Shown: positions 8,101 through 16,661 of the stretch, piece after piece
Position numbering within the stretch: the first letter of the stretch is position 1
Layout: each line of letters starts with the position of its first letter
The notes under the pieces: model-generated
The model's database searches: none
Told to the model about the DNA's origin: nothing
Seen by the model: only the letters and a program-made list of their open reading frames with translations
Translations under genes and position numbers: made by a program
Assembly: GCA_036387315.1 (NCBI GenBank)
Contig: DASVTY010000109.1
Coordinates: 1 to 42,192 of the forward strand
Direction of reading: 5' to 3'
Length of the DNA stretch: 42,192 nucleotides
Source of the DNA: JALZCH01 sp036387315
GTDB taxonomy: Bacteria > Acidobacteriota > Blastocatellia > Pyrinomonadales > Pyrinomonadaceae

Positions 8101-9726
8101 GTGACATTCTTAAAAATAACCGATGCGAGCGGGCGCGAGTGGGAGCAGGAGCTGCAACCGCGCCGGACGTACAGCATCGGGCGCGCGCCGGATAATCAAA
8201 TCGTTCTACACGACCCGCGCGCATCGCGCCGTCACGCGCAAATTCGCTGGAGCGAAACCGCCGGATTTATTGTCATTGACGGTTACGAAGTCAACGGCGA
8301 AACGCGGCGCTCGGTCAATAAAGTTTTTGTCAACGGTCAGCCGCAGCTTGAAAAAACGCTTGTTAGCGGCGACCAGATTTTAGTCGGCGGAAGCCGGCTC
8401 GTTTTCGTTTACCCGAACGGAGGTTCGGGCGAGCTGCTCTTTGAAGACAAACCGCTCGGCAACACGCAGTTTTTAATGTCGGCGGAAGATGTAATGCAAA
8501 GCGTCAGCCGCCCGCGCATTCCGCAATTCAGCAACGCGCCGAAAGGCGAAATCGAAGAGTTGCGCCGCAAAGCGCAAATCCTCGGTCTGCTCTACGAAAT
8601 GAGCAAAACGCTAGGCTCGGTTTTCGATTTGAAAACGCTGTTCGCCAAAGCGACCGAAATCGTTTTTGAAGTTACGCCCGCCGACCGCGCCGTTGCGATG
8701 TTGGCAAACGAAAAAGGCGAATTAAAACCAATTGCGTCGAAAACACGCGACGAAAGCTTGCGCGTTTTAACAGACCGATTGCCGGTCAGCCGAACCGTAA
8801 CGCGCAAAGCGATGACCGATAAAATGGCGATTTTATCGCAGGATGCGCGGCAAGACGCACAATTTTCCGGCTCGGAATCAATCGTTTCGCAGGGAGTCCG
8901 CTCGACGATTTGCGCGCCGCTCGTTGCTGAATCGGGCGTTCACGGCGTGATTTACGCAGACAGGCTCGATCCGTTCGCCGCTTTTTCTGAAGATGATTTA
9001 GCTTTAATCAGCGCGATTGCGGCGCAAACAGCCGTCGCCGTAGAAACCGCGCGGGCGCACGAACGGCTCGCCCGCGAAGAAGTCGCCCGCGCCAATTACG
9101 GCAGATTTTTGCCGCCGTTTGTGGTTCAAAAGTTGCTGGAAAATCCCGAGTCGTTTACACTCGGCGGAACGAATCAGCTAATCACCGTTTTGTTTGCGGA
9201 TATTCGCGGATTCAGTCGAATCGCCGAGCGCGAGCGCCCGGAAAAGATAGTCAGGCTTTTGAACCGATTTTTTTCCGAAATGACCGAAATCGTTTTCGCG
9301 CACGGCGGAACGCTTGATAAATACATCGGCGACGAAATAATGTCGCTTTTCGGCGCTCCAACCGTCACGCCTGACGATGCGTCTAATGCCGTGAGTGCGG
9401 CGATTGAAATGCAAAAACGCTTGATCGAGCTAAACGTCGAATTGAAAACCGACGGTTTCGAGCAAATTGGAGTCGGCATAGGACTTCATACGGGCGAGGC
9501 AATTGTCGGTTATGTCGGTTCGGAACGTCGTTCCGAATACACGGCAATCGGCGACACGGTAAATTTGGCGTCCAGATTGCAAGCAAATGCCCTCGCCGGG
9601 CAAATTTTGCTGAGCGGCGTCACGGCACAGTCAGTTGCCGGCAAATTTTCGCTTCTCCCGCGAACGCCGATTACGGTTAAAAATCGCGTGCAGCCGGTGC
9701 CGCTTTTTGAGGTGAATTGGAATTAA
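8101..9726 (+). CDS. FHA-GAF-class III adenylate/guanylate cyclase
   Basis: This 541-residue cytoplasmic signalling protein has three domains. The FHA domain (about 3-100) has GR at 27-28, SRRH at 42-45 and VNG at 77-79, the phosphothreonine-binding pattern. The GAF domain lies at about 180-325. The class III cyclase domain (about 350-541) has the metal aspartates in FADIRGFS and KYIGDEIMSLFG, then YTAIGDTVNLASRLQ with the transition-state Asn and Arg. The Lys before IGDE and the Thr in YTAIGD suit ATP rather than GTP, so cAMP is the probable product. The start is GTG 8101 with GAGG 6 nt upstream. The next gene, mreB, starts 15 nt after the stop, so the two are very likely cotranscribed, which hints at cAMP signalling tied to a phospho-signal and cell shape. 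Confidence 0.92.
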   Translation: MTFLKITDASGREWEQELQPRRTYSIGRAPDNQIVLHDPRASRRHAQIRWSETAGFIVIDGYEVNGETRRSVNKVFVNGQPQLEKTLVSGDQILVGGSRLVFVYPNGGSGELLFEDKPLGNTQFLMSAEDVMQSVSRPRIPQFSNAPKGEIEELRRKAQILGLLYEMSKTLGSVFDLKTLFAKATEIVFEVTPADRAVAMLANEKGELKPIASKTRDESLRVLTDRLPVSRTVTRKAMTDKMAILSQDARQDAQFSGSESIVSQGVRSTICAPLVAESGVHGVIYADRLDPFAAFSEDDLALISAIAAQTAVAVETARAHERLAREEVARANYGRFLPPFVVQKLLENPESFTLGGTNQLITVLFADIRGFSRIAERERPEKIVRLLNRFFSEMTEIVFAHGGTLDKYIGDEIMSLFGAPTVTPDDASNAVSAAIEMQKRLIELNVELKTDGFEQIGVGIGLHTGEAIVGYVGSERRSEYTAIGDTVNLASRLQANALAGQILLSGVTAQSVAGKFSLLPRTPITVKNRVQPVPLFEVNWN

Positions 9727-9741
9727 AAATAGCATTTAAAT

Positions 9742-10911
9742 ATGAGTCAACAATCGAGAACTATGTCTGCCCCCTCTCTAACTTCGGGTGAAAAACCGAA
9801 GCCTTCCGGTTCGTCGTTTTTCAGCAAAACTTCGTCTTTTCTCGGCTTAGGCGCTCTGCGCAATCTGGTCACCGATTCGATTGCGATTGATATGGGAACT
9901 TCGAGCACGATTGTCGCCGTGTCGGGACGCGATGTCGTTCTTGACGAGCCGTCCGTAATCGCCGTTAACGAACTGACCAACGAGATTATCGCCTATGGCT
10001 CGGAAGCCGCGAGTATGCGCGGGCGGGAGCCGCGCGATGTCAAGATCATCGCTCCGCTCGTCGGCGGCGTGGTCGCCGATTTTGAGCGCACCCGGCAAAT
10101 GCTTTCGTATTTTGTCGGAGAAGCGCGAAGCGGCGTTTCGCAGTTCTCGCGGCGCGCTCTGATCAGCGTCATTTCCGAAATCACGCACGTCGAGCAGCGA
10201 GCGATTCTAAATGCGGTTGAAAGCGCGCATATCGGCAAAGTGATGATGATGGAAGAAGGTTTGGCGGCGGCGTTCGGCGCAGGCATCAGCCCGCGTGACA
10301 GGCGGGCGGCGGCGGTTGTCGATATGGGCGCCAGCACCACAAACATTGCCGTTATCGCCAACGGCTCGGTTGTTCATTCGCGCTCGGAACGTATCGGCAG
10401 CAACGACATCAACTCGGCGCTCGTCAATCATATTCGCAAAAATCGCGGTTTAACAATCGGCGACGAAACCGCCGAAAAACTCAAGCTCGAATTTGTCAGC
10501 GCCACAGTTCCGAAAGATTTGGCTCAGGAATTTACGGCGCGCGGGCGCGATGTGCAAACAGGCAGTCCGGGCGCCGTAGAAGTGACGACGGGCGAGCTTT
10601 ATCCGGTGGTCGAAGGAATCGTGCGCCGCATCAGCAACTTTATCAATCAGTCTTTGACCGAGCTTCCGGCAGAAGTTTCAGCCGATATTTACGAGCGCGG
10701 CATTATCATGACGGGCGGCGGCGCGCTCTTTAACAATCTGGACACTTACCTGCGCGCGCAAACAAAGCTGCCGATTACCATCGCCGACGAACCGCGCTAT
10801 GCAACCGTTCGCGGTTTGCTGTTGATGTTTGAAGAACCGCTTTTGCTGCGCCGCGTCGCTCGCAACGAACCGCATTTATTGCAGGACGCTGATATTTCTT
10901 TTGAAACCTAA
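9742..10911 (+). CDS. mreB: MreB-like rod-shape-determining actin homologue
   Basis: MreB forms membrane-bound actin-like filaments that guide elongation of the peptidoglycan wall. The 389-residue protein has the five actin-family nucleotide motifs: SIAIDMGTSSTIVAV (phosphate 1, about 46-60), PSVIAVN, VVDMGASTTNIAVI (phosphate 2, about 191-204) and GIIMTGGGALFNNL (adenosine, about 320-333). Unlike the usual MreB of about 345 residues it carries a 45-residue Ser/Pro/Lys-rich N-terminal extension in place of the short membrane helix. No mreC, mreD or mrdA follows, so this may be a second paralogue rather than the main shape gene. ATG 9742 lies 15 nt past the cyclase stop; ATG 9763 is an alternative. 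A heptad inverted repeat directly follows the stop. Confidence 0.93.
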   Translation: MSQQSRTMSAPSLTSGEKPKPSGSSFFSKTSSFLGLGALRNLVTDSIAIDMGTSSTIVAVSGRDVVLDEPSVIAVNELTNEIIAYGSEAASMRGREPRDVKIIAPLVGGVVADFERTRQMLSYFVGEARSGVSQFSRRALISVISEITHVEQRAILNAVESAHIGKVMMMEEGLAAAFGAGISPRDRRAAAVVDMGASTTNIAVIANGSVVHSRSERIGSNDINSALVNHIRKNRGLTIGDETAEKLKLEFVSATVPKDLAQEFTARGRDVQTGSPGAVEVTTGELYPVVEGIVRRISNFINQSLTELPAEVSADIYERGIIMTGGGALFNNLDTYLRAQTKLPITIADEPRYATVRGLLLMFEEPLLLRRVARNEPHLLQDADISFET

Positions 10912-10919
10912 TCGGCGAA

Positions 10920-11002
10920 TAGTGAATCGTAAATCGTGAATCGAAGTTGAGATTATGTAAAAATTCAATTTCGATTCACGATTCAGTATTTACGATTCAC
11001 TA
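10920..11002. repeat. Heptad-word inverted repeat between mreB and the M50 gene
   Basis: The left arm at 10920-10945 and the right arm at 10970-11002 are complementary apart from a 7-nt insertion in the right arm. Both are built from 7-nt words (variants of TCGTGAA on the left, CGATTCA on the right). The array begins 8 nt after the mreB stop and ends 6 nt before the ATG of the next gene. The gap thus has only AAAAAG as a poor ribosome binding site. Confidence 0.85.
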
Positions 11003-11008
11003 AAAAAG

Positions 11009-12112
11009 ATGTCAATTACAGGTTTTTTCAAACAGCAAATCGAAATCGCCCGTGTTCTCGGAATCCCCGTGCGGATAGATTACCGCTGGTTTTTCGTCTT
11101 TGTTTTGATGATGTGGCTGACGGCGGCGAATATTCCGAAGGAATTCGGGCTTGCTCCGTTTGCAGCGCTGATGCTCGGCGCTTTAACGACCATTGCGTTT
11201 TTTCTTTCGATTTTCGGTCACGAACTGGCGCACGCGATTGCGGCGCGGCTCGAAGGAATTGACACGCGCGAAATAGTTTTACACCCATTTGGCGGACTTG
11301 CGCGGCTGGCGCACGAACCCGACACTCCTCGCGCCGAATTTCGCATTGCGATTGCCGGACCTGCGGCGAGCTTTTTAATCGGCATTCTTTTTCTGATTGC
11401 GACTTTAATCAGCGACCGAGCCGGAGTCGGCATTGCCGCCGCGCTCTTCTTTCTGCTTTTTTTTGGCAACGTCCTGCTCGCAATTTTTAATCTTTTTCCC
11501 GGTTATCCGCTCGACGGCGGGCGCGTTTTGCGGGCGTTTTTGTGGAAACAGGGTTACGATTTAAACGAGGCGACGAGATTTACCGGACGCTGCGGACAAT
11601 TGATCGCTCTCGCTCTCGTCGCTTTCGGTATATTTGTCGCGCTCTGGCGCGGCGATCTTTTCACCGGATTGTGGACGGTTCTGGTCGGTTTGTTTTTGCT
11701 CGATGCGGCAGTCGGAATTGTCGGACACACTTTAAAAATCGAAAAAGTCACGGTCGCGGAAGTGATGACGCCGCCGGTTTCAATCAAACCGGAAACGACT
11801 GTCAGCCAGTTCGTTGACCATACTTTGCAACTGCATCGCTACACGGCGTTTCCCGTTGCGCTCGATAAACGGCTGTACGGAATTTTAATGCTCGAAGATT
11901 TGAAAAAACTGCCGCGCTCGAATTGGCATAAAACCTTTATTCGTGATGTAATGCGCCCGATCAACGAAGACCTTTTCGTCTCGCCCGCCGTCCGATTGAA
12001 CGATGCGCGCGAGCTGATGAAAGAAAACGGCGCCGGCGCGCTCGCAGTGGTTGATGAACGCGGTTTTCTGATCGGATTCTTACAACCGGGCAAAATACGT
12101 AAAAAAGTCTAG
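11009..12112 (+). CDS. Site-2 protease (M50) with C-terminal CBS domains
   Basis: This is a polytopic inner-membrane zinc protease of 367 residues. The HExxH motif is H71-E-L-A-H75 within a membrane helix, the third zinc ligand is the Asp of PGYPLDGGRVLRA near 170, and about six hydrophobic segments span residues 25-240. A pair of CBS repeats follows at about 245-365 (EVMTPPVSIKPETT and DVMRPINEDLFV are the typical starts). CBS domains in this branch are thought to bind adenine nucleotides and adjust proteolysis. Substrates are usually anti-sigma factors or signal-peptide remnants; none can be named here. ATG 11009 is the only sensible start, but the ribosome binding region is replaced by a repeat array. 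The TAG stop itself lies inside the next repeat array. Confidence 0.92.
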   Translation: MSITGFFKQQIEIARVLGIPVRIDYRWFFVFVLMMWLTAANIPKEFGLAPFAALMLGALTTIAFFLSIFGHELAHAIAARLEGIDTREIVLHPFGGLARLAHEPDTPRAEFRIAIAGPAASFLIGILFLIATLISDRAGVGIAAALFFLLFFGNVLLAIFNLFPGYPLDGGRVLRAFLWKQGYDLNEATRFTGRCGQLIALALVAFGIFVALWRGDLFTGLWTVLVGLFLLDAAVGIVGHTLKIEKVTVAEVMTPPVSIKPETTVSQFVDHTLQLHRYTAFPVALDKRLYGILMLEDLKKLPRSNWHKTFIRDVMRPINEDLFVSPAVRLNDARELMKENGAGALAVVDERGFLIGFLQPGKIRKKV

Positions 12113-12204
12113 AGAGTCTAGAGTCTAGAGTCTGGAGAGTCAATTTGAATTTGATTTTTCAGACTCTCTGGACTCTCTGGACTCTCTGGACTCTCTGGAC
12201 TCTT
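12106..12204. repeat. 7/9-nt word inverted repeat spanning stop to start
   Basis: The left part at 12106-12140 consists of AGTCT-based words of 7 and 9 nt. The right part has four perfect copies of GACTCTCTG (12162-12170, 12171-12179, 12180-12188, 12189-12197) plus a partial copy to 12204. The two halves are mutually complementary. The array contains the TAG stop of the M50 gene (12110-12112) at one end and overlaps the TTG start of the SDR gene (12203) at the other. No Shine-Dalgarno sequence remains between the genes. Confidence 0.9.
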
Positions 12205-13261
12205 GACTATTTTCCTAACAGGTTTCCCCGGCTTTATCGCCGGGCGTCTTGTCGAAAAGCTGGCGCGTTTCGATACTCGCTTTTTTCTACTCGTGCAGCC
12301 CGCTTTTTTAGAAAAAGCGCAGCAGGAATGCGAGAGAATCGCCGCCGCAACCGCAACGCCGCTCGAAAATTTTTATTTATTTGAAGGCGACATCACCGAA
12401 GAAAATCTGGGATTGTCGTCAGAAGATTTGGAATTTATCAAACGCGAAGCTTCGGACGTTTTTCATCTCGCCGCCGTTTACGATTTAGCCGTCGAGCGCG
12501 ATTTGGCGATGCGCGTCAACGTCGAAGGCACGCGAAATGTGAACACGCTCGTTCGACAAATCGAGAATCCGAATCGCTACAACTACATTTCGACCTGTTA
12601 TGTTGCCGGAAAAAGAACCGGCGTTATTCTCGAAACCGAATTAGAACACGACGCGGGATTTCGCAATTTTTATGAGGAAACGAAATATCTCGCCGAGCTG
12701 GAAGTCGAAAAATTGCGAACCGAATTGCCGGTCACGATTTATCGCCCGTCGGTCGTCGTGGGTGATTCACGCACGGGCGAAACGCAAAAATACGACGGAA
12801 TTTATTATCTGATTCTATATCTCAAAAAGTTCCCTTCGGTTCTCTCGCTTTTCAATATCGGCAACGAGCGCGTCCGGCTTAATCTCGTCCCGGTTGATTT
12901 CGTCGTCGAAGCAATCGCCGCACTGTCGAAAGACGAAAGCGCATGGGGCAAAACTTTTCAAATCGCCGATCCGAATCCATTAACGACGCGCGCGCTTTTC
13001 GACGCAATTTCGGAAAAATTAACCCGCCGCAAATCCGCCGTTACAGTTCCCGCCGGACTGGTCGAGTCATCACTCAATTTGTCGGTGTCACCCAAAATAA
13101 CGGGCTTGCCGACGATTGCCGTGCCGTATTTTTTCATCGAACAAACTTACGACACCAGCCTTGCGAGCGAGTTCCTTGCCTCGCACAAAATCGCCTGTCC
13201 GTCGTTTCCCGCTTACGTCAATAATTTGATTGATTTTGTCGAGAAAAATCCTAGTTTGTAA
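12203..13261 (+). CDS. SDR family NAD(P)-dependent oxidoreductase (extended type)
   Basis: This 352-residue protein has an extended SDR fold: the Rossmann glycine motif TGFPGFIA at residues 5-12, DVFHLAAVYDL, NVEGTRNV, STCYVAG and the active-site pair YEETK. It is close to the NAD-binding (male-sterility or thioester-reductase-like) branch, whose members reduce fatty acyl or sugar substrates. The real substrate is unknown. The first beta strand begins right after the first residue, which fixes the TTG at 12203 as the start. This start overlaps the last unit of the upstream repeat array and has no Shine-Dalgarno sequence, so initiation may depend on coupling or a leaderless transcript. A strong terminator follows. 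Confidence 0.85.
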   Translation: MTIFLTGFPGFIAGRLVEKLARFDTRFFLLVQPAFLEKAQQECERIAAATATPLENFYLFEGDITEENLGLSSEDLEFIKREASDVFHLAAVYDLAVERDLAMRVNVEGTRNVNTLVRQIENPNRYNYISTCYVAGKRTGVILETELEHDAGFRNFYEETKYLAELEVEKLRTELPVTIYRPSVVVGDSRTGETQKYDGIYYLILYLKKFPSVLSLFNIGNERVRLNLVPVDFVVEAIAALSKDESAWGKTFQIADPNPLTTRALFDAISEKLTRRKSAVTVPAGLVESSLNLSVSPKITGLPTIAVPYFFIEQTYDTSLASEFLASHKIACPSFPAYVNNLIDFVEKNPSL

Positions 13262-13285
13262 CGCATATTTGAAACTCAAAAACGC

Positions 13286-13323
13286 AAAAAAGAGCGCAAA
13301 TAAAATAATCTGCGCTCTTTTTT
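13286..13323. terminator. Bidirectional intrinsic terminator
   Basis: The 13-nt arms at 13286-13298 and 13311-13323 are perfect complements with A/T runs on both ends. The site lies in the convergent gap between the SDR gene and the 5'-nucleotidase gene and can stop transcription from both sides. Confidence 0.9.
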
Positions 13324-13342
13324 TCCATCTCCGCGCTTGATC

Positions 13343-14923
13343 TTACTTAACTGTCGGACAGTTTAACGTTGAATTATCTTTTTTGGTGTCGAGCCGCCGG
13401 ATTCTGCCGTCAACTTGCGGCGCAATCGGTGTTTTTGAAGCAGCGATGGCGGCGCGCAGGATTTCGTTATCTTTTCTGGCTTGTCCGGGCGCGGTCAGGA
13501 TTTTGGCGTTTTTGAACACTTCGTATCCGTCGCCGCCTTCTTGAATGTATTTCGTCAGTGCGAGCGTGTAAGTTTTTTCCCTTTCGAGCGGTTTGCCGTT
13601 AACGGAAATTTCAATGATTCTCGCACCGGCGGGGCGCGAGGCGTCAAAGGCATAACGGATGCCGGAAACTTGCGGAAAACGACCGGGTTCATTGTCTTCG
13701 GCGGCGCGTGCGACGCCGTGTTCCAAGGCTTGACGCAGAGTTACGGCGGAGACTTCGATTTTGACGACCTCGTTGCCGAACGGCAGAATCGAAAGCACGT
13801 CGCGCTCGGTTAAAACGCCGGGTTCAAAATTCAAATCGGCGCGAATCGAGCCGCCGTTGACTAAAGCGGCGTCCGCTCCCGTTGCGGCGCGAAAAACATC
13901 GCCGACCAGATTGCCGACATTTGTTTCGCGCTGCCGGTTATCAGCCGAGAGAGCATTTAATCGAACGCCGGTTTCGCCGACTTTGACCGACAGTTTGGCG
14001 ATCAAATCCTTGTATTTGTCCGTAATGGCGGCAAATTCGGGCGCGTCCGCAATTGATTGATTGACCGGAATGATTTCCCAATCCATATTTTCCAGTTTTC
14101 CGGTTTGGCGGTTGATGTTGAGATTGAATTTGCCCATTTCGCGGGCGTCCGCGGTCATTTTGAAAATTGGCGTACCGTTTGATGAAGACTGCAAAAGCGT
14201 GTGTTCGTGACCGCCCAAAATCAAATCAAACTCGGCGCATTTCGCCAATTCTTTATCTTCCGCCATTGATAAATGAGTCAAACCGACGACGACGTTTGCG
14301 CCTTGTTTCCTGATTTCCGGCACGATTCGTTTTGCCGTCTCGCAAAAACCTGTAAGCTGCACGCTCGCGCCCGGTTTTGAAGTGGTTTGCGTTTCCGGCA
14401 AAACCAGACCGATGATGCCGATTTTTACTCCGCCCATTTCGCGAATCACAAACGGCGGCGTGTCGGCAAAAGTTTTTCCGGTCGTTTTGTCCAAAACATT
14501 CGCGCCGAGCCAGACGAATTTCGATTCGCTCATTCGCTGCCGCAGGGTGTCGGGACCGAAATCGAATTCGTGATTGCCGAGAACGGCGTAATCAAGTCCG
14601 ACCGTGTTCCAGGCGTCAATCATCTGCGAGCCTTTGTAAGTGATTGATTCGACCGAAGGCGAAATCGTATCGCCGCCCATCAGAAAAAGCGTGTTCGGAT
14701 TTTCTTTGACCGCTTGTTTTTTGAGCGTCAAAAGACGCGCGAGACCGCCGCGCGCGCCGCCTTCGACCGGAACGAATTGATAAACGTCGTTGACGTGAAG
14801 CAGAGTAATTCGCGTCGGCGCATCGCAAGCCGGATTGCTCGTCTGTTGAGCGAAAACGGAAAACGAGCCGAGCCAAAACGAGACGAACAGAAAAACAGCG
14901 GTTTTGAATTTTTGTGATTTCAT
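13343..14923 (-). CDS. Exported 5'-nucleotidase / metallophosphoesterase (UshA-like)
   Basis: This 526-residue protein has a signal peptide (MKSQKFK then a hydrophobic run, cleavage near SVFAQ, about residue 25). Its calcineurin-like phosphoesterase domain (about 35-300) has the metal motifs LLHVNDVYQF, LMGGDTISPS, GNHEFDFG, GLTHLSMA and LGGHEHT. The C-terminal 5'-nucleotidase domain (about 330-510) contains NLVGDVFRAATGADAALVNGGSIRADL and the substrate-binding GDGYEVF. Such enzymes split nucleotides, UDP-sugars or cyclic nucleotides in the periplasm to release nucleosides and phosphate. The product would fit the nucleoside importer further right in the window, although the genes are 17 kb apart. 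It is divergent from the GHL10 gene with a 99-nt shared promoter region. Confidence 0.92.
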   Translation of the reverse strand: MKSQKFKTAVFLFVSFWLGSFSVFAQQTSNPACDAPTRITLLHVNDVYQFVPVEGGARGGLARLLTLKKQAVKENPNTLFLMGGDTISPSVESITYKGSQMIDAWNTVGLDYAVLGNHEFDFGPDTLRQRMSESKFVWLGANVLDKTTGKTFADTPPFVIREMGGVKIGIIGLVLPETQTTSKPGASVQLTGFCETAKRIVPEIRKQGANVVVGLTHLSMAEDKELAKCAEFDLILGGHEHTLLQSSSNGTPIFKMTADAREMGKFNLNINRQTGKLENMDWEIIPVNQSIADAPEFAAITDKYKDLIAKLSVKVGETGVRLNALSADNRQRETNVGNLVGDVFRAATGADAALVNGGSIRADLNFEPGVLTERDVLSILPFGNEVVKIEVSAVTLRQALEHGVARAAEDNEPGRFPQVSGIRYAFDASRPAGARIIEISVNGKPLEREKTYTLALTKYIQEGGDGYEVFKNAKILTAPGQARKDNEILRAAIAASKTPIAPQVDGRIRRLDTKKDNSTLNCPTVK

Positions 14924-15022
14924 AAAATTTCGCAGAAATTGTGTTTGCGATTATACTCATCGGCGGTTTTTTGGGCTACAAAGCATTCGAGATTTAGAAA
15001 AAAAGTTTCACGTAAAGGTGCA

Positions 15023-16501
15023 ATGAAAAGAATGAAAAATTTTTTCGCGGTTTTGTTTTTAATTGTTTGCGGGGCGCAGATTTATTTCGCGCAAAATTTA
15101 CCGAAGCCGGAGCGCGAATTTCGCGCCGCCTGGATTGCGACCGTTGATAACATTGATTTTCCATCTTCAAAAAAACTGACCGTTGAGCAGCAAAAAGCCG
15201 AAATCGTTAAAATTTTAGACTTTGCCAAAGAATTAAAATTAAATGCCGTCGTCTTTCAAGTTCGCCCGCACGCCGACGCTTTTTACCCTTCAAAGATCGA
15301 GCCTTGGTCGGAATATTTGACCGGAAAAAACGGGGTCGCGCCGCAGCCTTTTTATGATCCGCTCGCGTTTGTCGTCGAAGAAGCGCATCGGCGCGGAATT
15401 CTGGTTCACGCCTGGTTTAATCCGTATCGCGCGTGGCATCCGGCGGCGAAAGGCGGAGCGGCGGCAAATCATATTTCCAAAACCAGACCGGATTTGGTCA
15501 GAAAATACGGCAAATATTTGTGGCTCGATCCGACCGAACGGGAAGTTCAAAAACTTTCCGCCGATGTAATCGCGGATGTCGTCCGGCGCTATGACGTAGA
15601 CGGCGCGCATTTTGACGATTATTTTTATCCCTACCCGGAAAAAGACGCTGCCGGAAACCGAATCGAGTTTCCCGACGATAAAAACTGGCAAAAATATAAA
15701 AACGCGGGCGGACGATTAAGCCGCGATGATTGGCGGCGCAAAAATGTTGACGATTTTATTCAAAGAGTCTCGGTTGAAATCAAAAAAATCAAGCCGGATG
15801 TGATGTTCGGCGTTTCGCCGTTTGGCATTTGGCAGCCGATGCCGGAAAGAAATATCGCGGGATTTAACGCTTACGCCGAGCTTTACGCCGATGCGCGAAA
15901 ATGGTTTCAGGCGGGCTGGGTTGATTATCTCGCGCCGCAGCTTTACTGGGAAACGACGAGAAAAAATTTGGAATATCCGGTTTTGCTCGATTGGTGGCAA
16001 GAGCAAAATAAATTAAAACGCCACTTGTGGACTGGAGTCGCGGCGTATCGCGCCGACCGATACACGGGCGCGGAAATCGTCAAACAAATCGAAATTTCCA
16101 GACAAAAATTAAACGAGAATGCCGGAAACATTTTTTTCAGCTTTAAATCTCTGCAAAAAAATCTGGGCGGCGTTGCTGACGAAATTCGGCAAAAAGCCTA
16201 TCGGCGAGAAGCTTTGATTCCCCAATCGCCCTGGCTAAAACAGGCGAAACCGCTCGCGCCCGCCGTTCAAATTTCACAAAGCGATGGGAAAATTACGGTA
16301 AAATGGCAGGAAAAAGGAAACCGGCGAGCGTTTTGGTTTGTCGCTTACGCGAAAGATGCGAACGGCTGGAGCTATTCAATTCTGCCGCAAACCGGGAAAA
16401 GCATCGTTTTGTCAGCAAACAGAAAAATCAGCACAATTGCCATCGCGAGCATTGATAGATTAGGTAATGAATCGAAAATACAATTAATTCCTGTAAATTA
16501 A
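15023..16501 (+). CDS. GHL10 family glycoside hydrolase-like protein (DUF187)
   Basis: Counting from ATG 15023 the protein has 492 residues, with a signal peptide (MKRMKNFFAVLFLIV followed by AQIYFAQ). A TIM-barrel GHL10/DUF187 domain covers about 30-370 (FRAAWIATVDNIDFPS, NAVVFQVRPHADAFYPS, ILVHAWFNPYRAW, VDGAHFDDYFYPYP). The C-terminal 100 residues look like a fibronectin-III-like beta domain. Family members are exported and thought to act on peptidoglycan or related glycans; the acidic residues of HFDDYF are candidate catalysts. ATG 15023 follows AAAGG at short spacing; ATG 15032 is also possible. The in-frame stretch upstream to 14939 is not protein-like. The gene ends close to a large inverted repeat. 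Confidence 0.9.
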   Translation: MKRMKNFFAVLFLIVCGAQIYFAQNLPKPEREFRAAWIATVDNIDFPSSKKLTVEQQKAEIVKILDFAKELKLNAVVFQVRPHADAFYPSKIEPWSEYLTGKNGVAPQPFYDPLAFVVEEAHRRGILVHAWFNPYRAWHPAAKGGAAANHISKTRPDLVRKYGKYLWLDPTEREVQKLSADVIADVVRRYDVDGAHFDDYFYPYPEKDAAGNRIEFPDDKNWQKYKNAGGRLSRDDWRRKNVDDFIQRVSVEIKKIKPDVMFGVSPFGIWQPMPERNIAGFNAYAELYADARKWFQAGWVDYLAPQLYWETTRKNLEYPVLLDWWQEQNKLKRHLWTGVAAYRADRYTGAEIVKQIEISRQKLNENAGNIFFSFKSLQKNLGGVADEIRQKAYRREALIPQSPWLKQAKPLAPAVQISQSDGKITVKWQEKGNRRAFWFVAYAKDANGWSYSILPQTGKSIVLSANRKISTIAIASIDRLGNESKIQLIPVN

Positions 16502-16541
16502 ATTATTTCCCTTGTTGTCAAGATAAGAAAAAATGGTTTTT

Positions 16542-16651
16542 GCTGGGAGCGCGGATGTCCACATCCGCAATGAGCGTGAAAGCGCGAAAATTCATCGTGC
16601 AATCCGTTTGCTTGCAGCAAACGTGCGGATGTGGACATCCGCGCTCCCAGC
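16542..16651. repeat. 28-bp perfect inverted repeat with internally palindromic arms
   Basis: The arms at 16542-16569 and 16624-16651 are perfect 28-nt complements separated by 54 nt. Each arm is itself partly palindromic (GCGGATGT next to ACATCCGC). The spacer holds a smaller hairpin around 16605-16623. It fills the convergent gap between the GHL10 and kynA genes and ends 10 nt from the kynA stop. It could stop transcription from both sides, but the nested layout resembles a REP-like element. Confidence 0.85.
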
Positions 16652-16661
16652 TTTTGTGTCT

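Noticed and set aside
12162..12204. Direct repeats that look like a CRISPR array
   Set aside because: The units are 9 nt and directly adjacent with no spacers, and there are no cas genes nearby.
12145..12384. Small open frame with repeated Leu-Trp-Thr units
   Set aside because: It is only the repeat array read in another frame, continuing as a shadow of the SDR gene.
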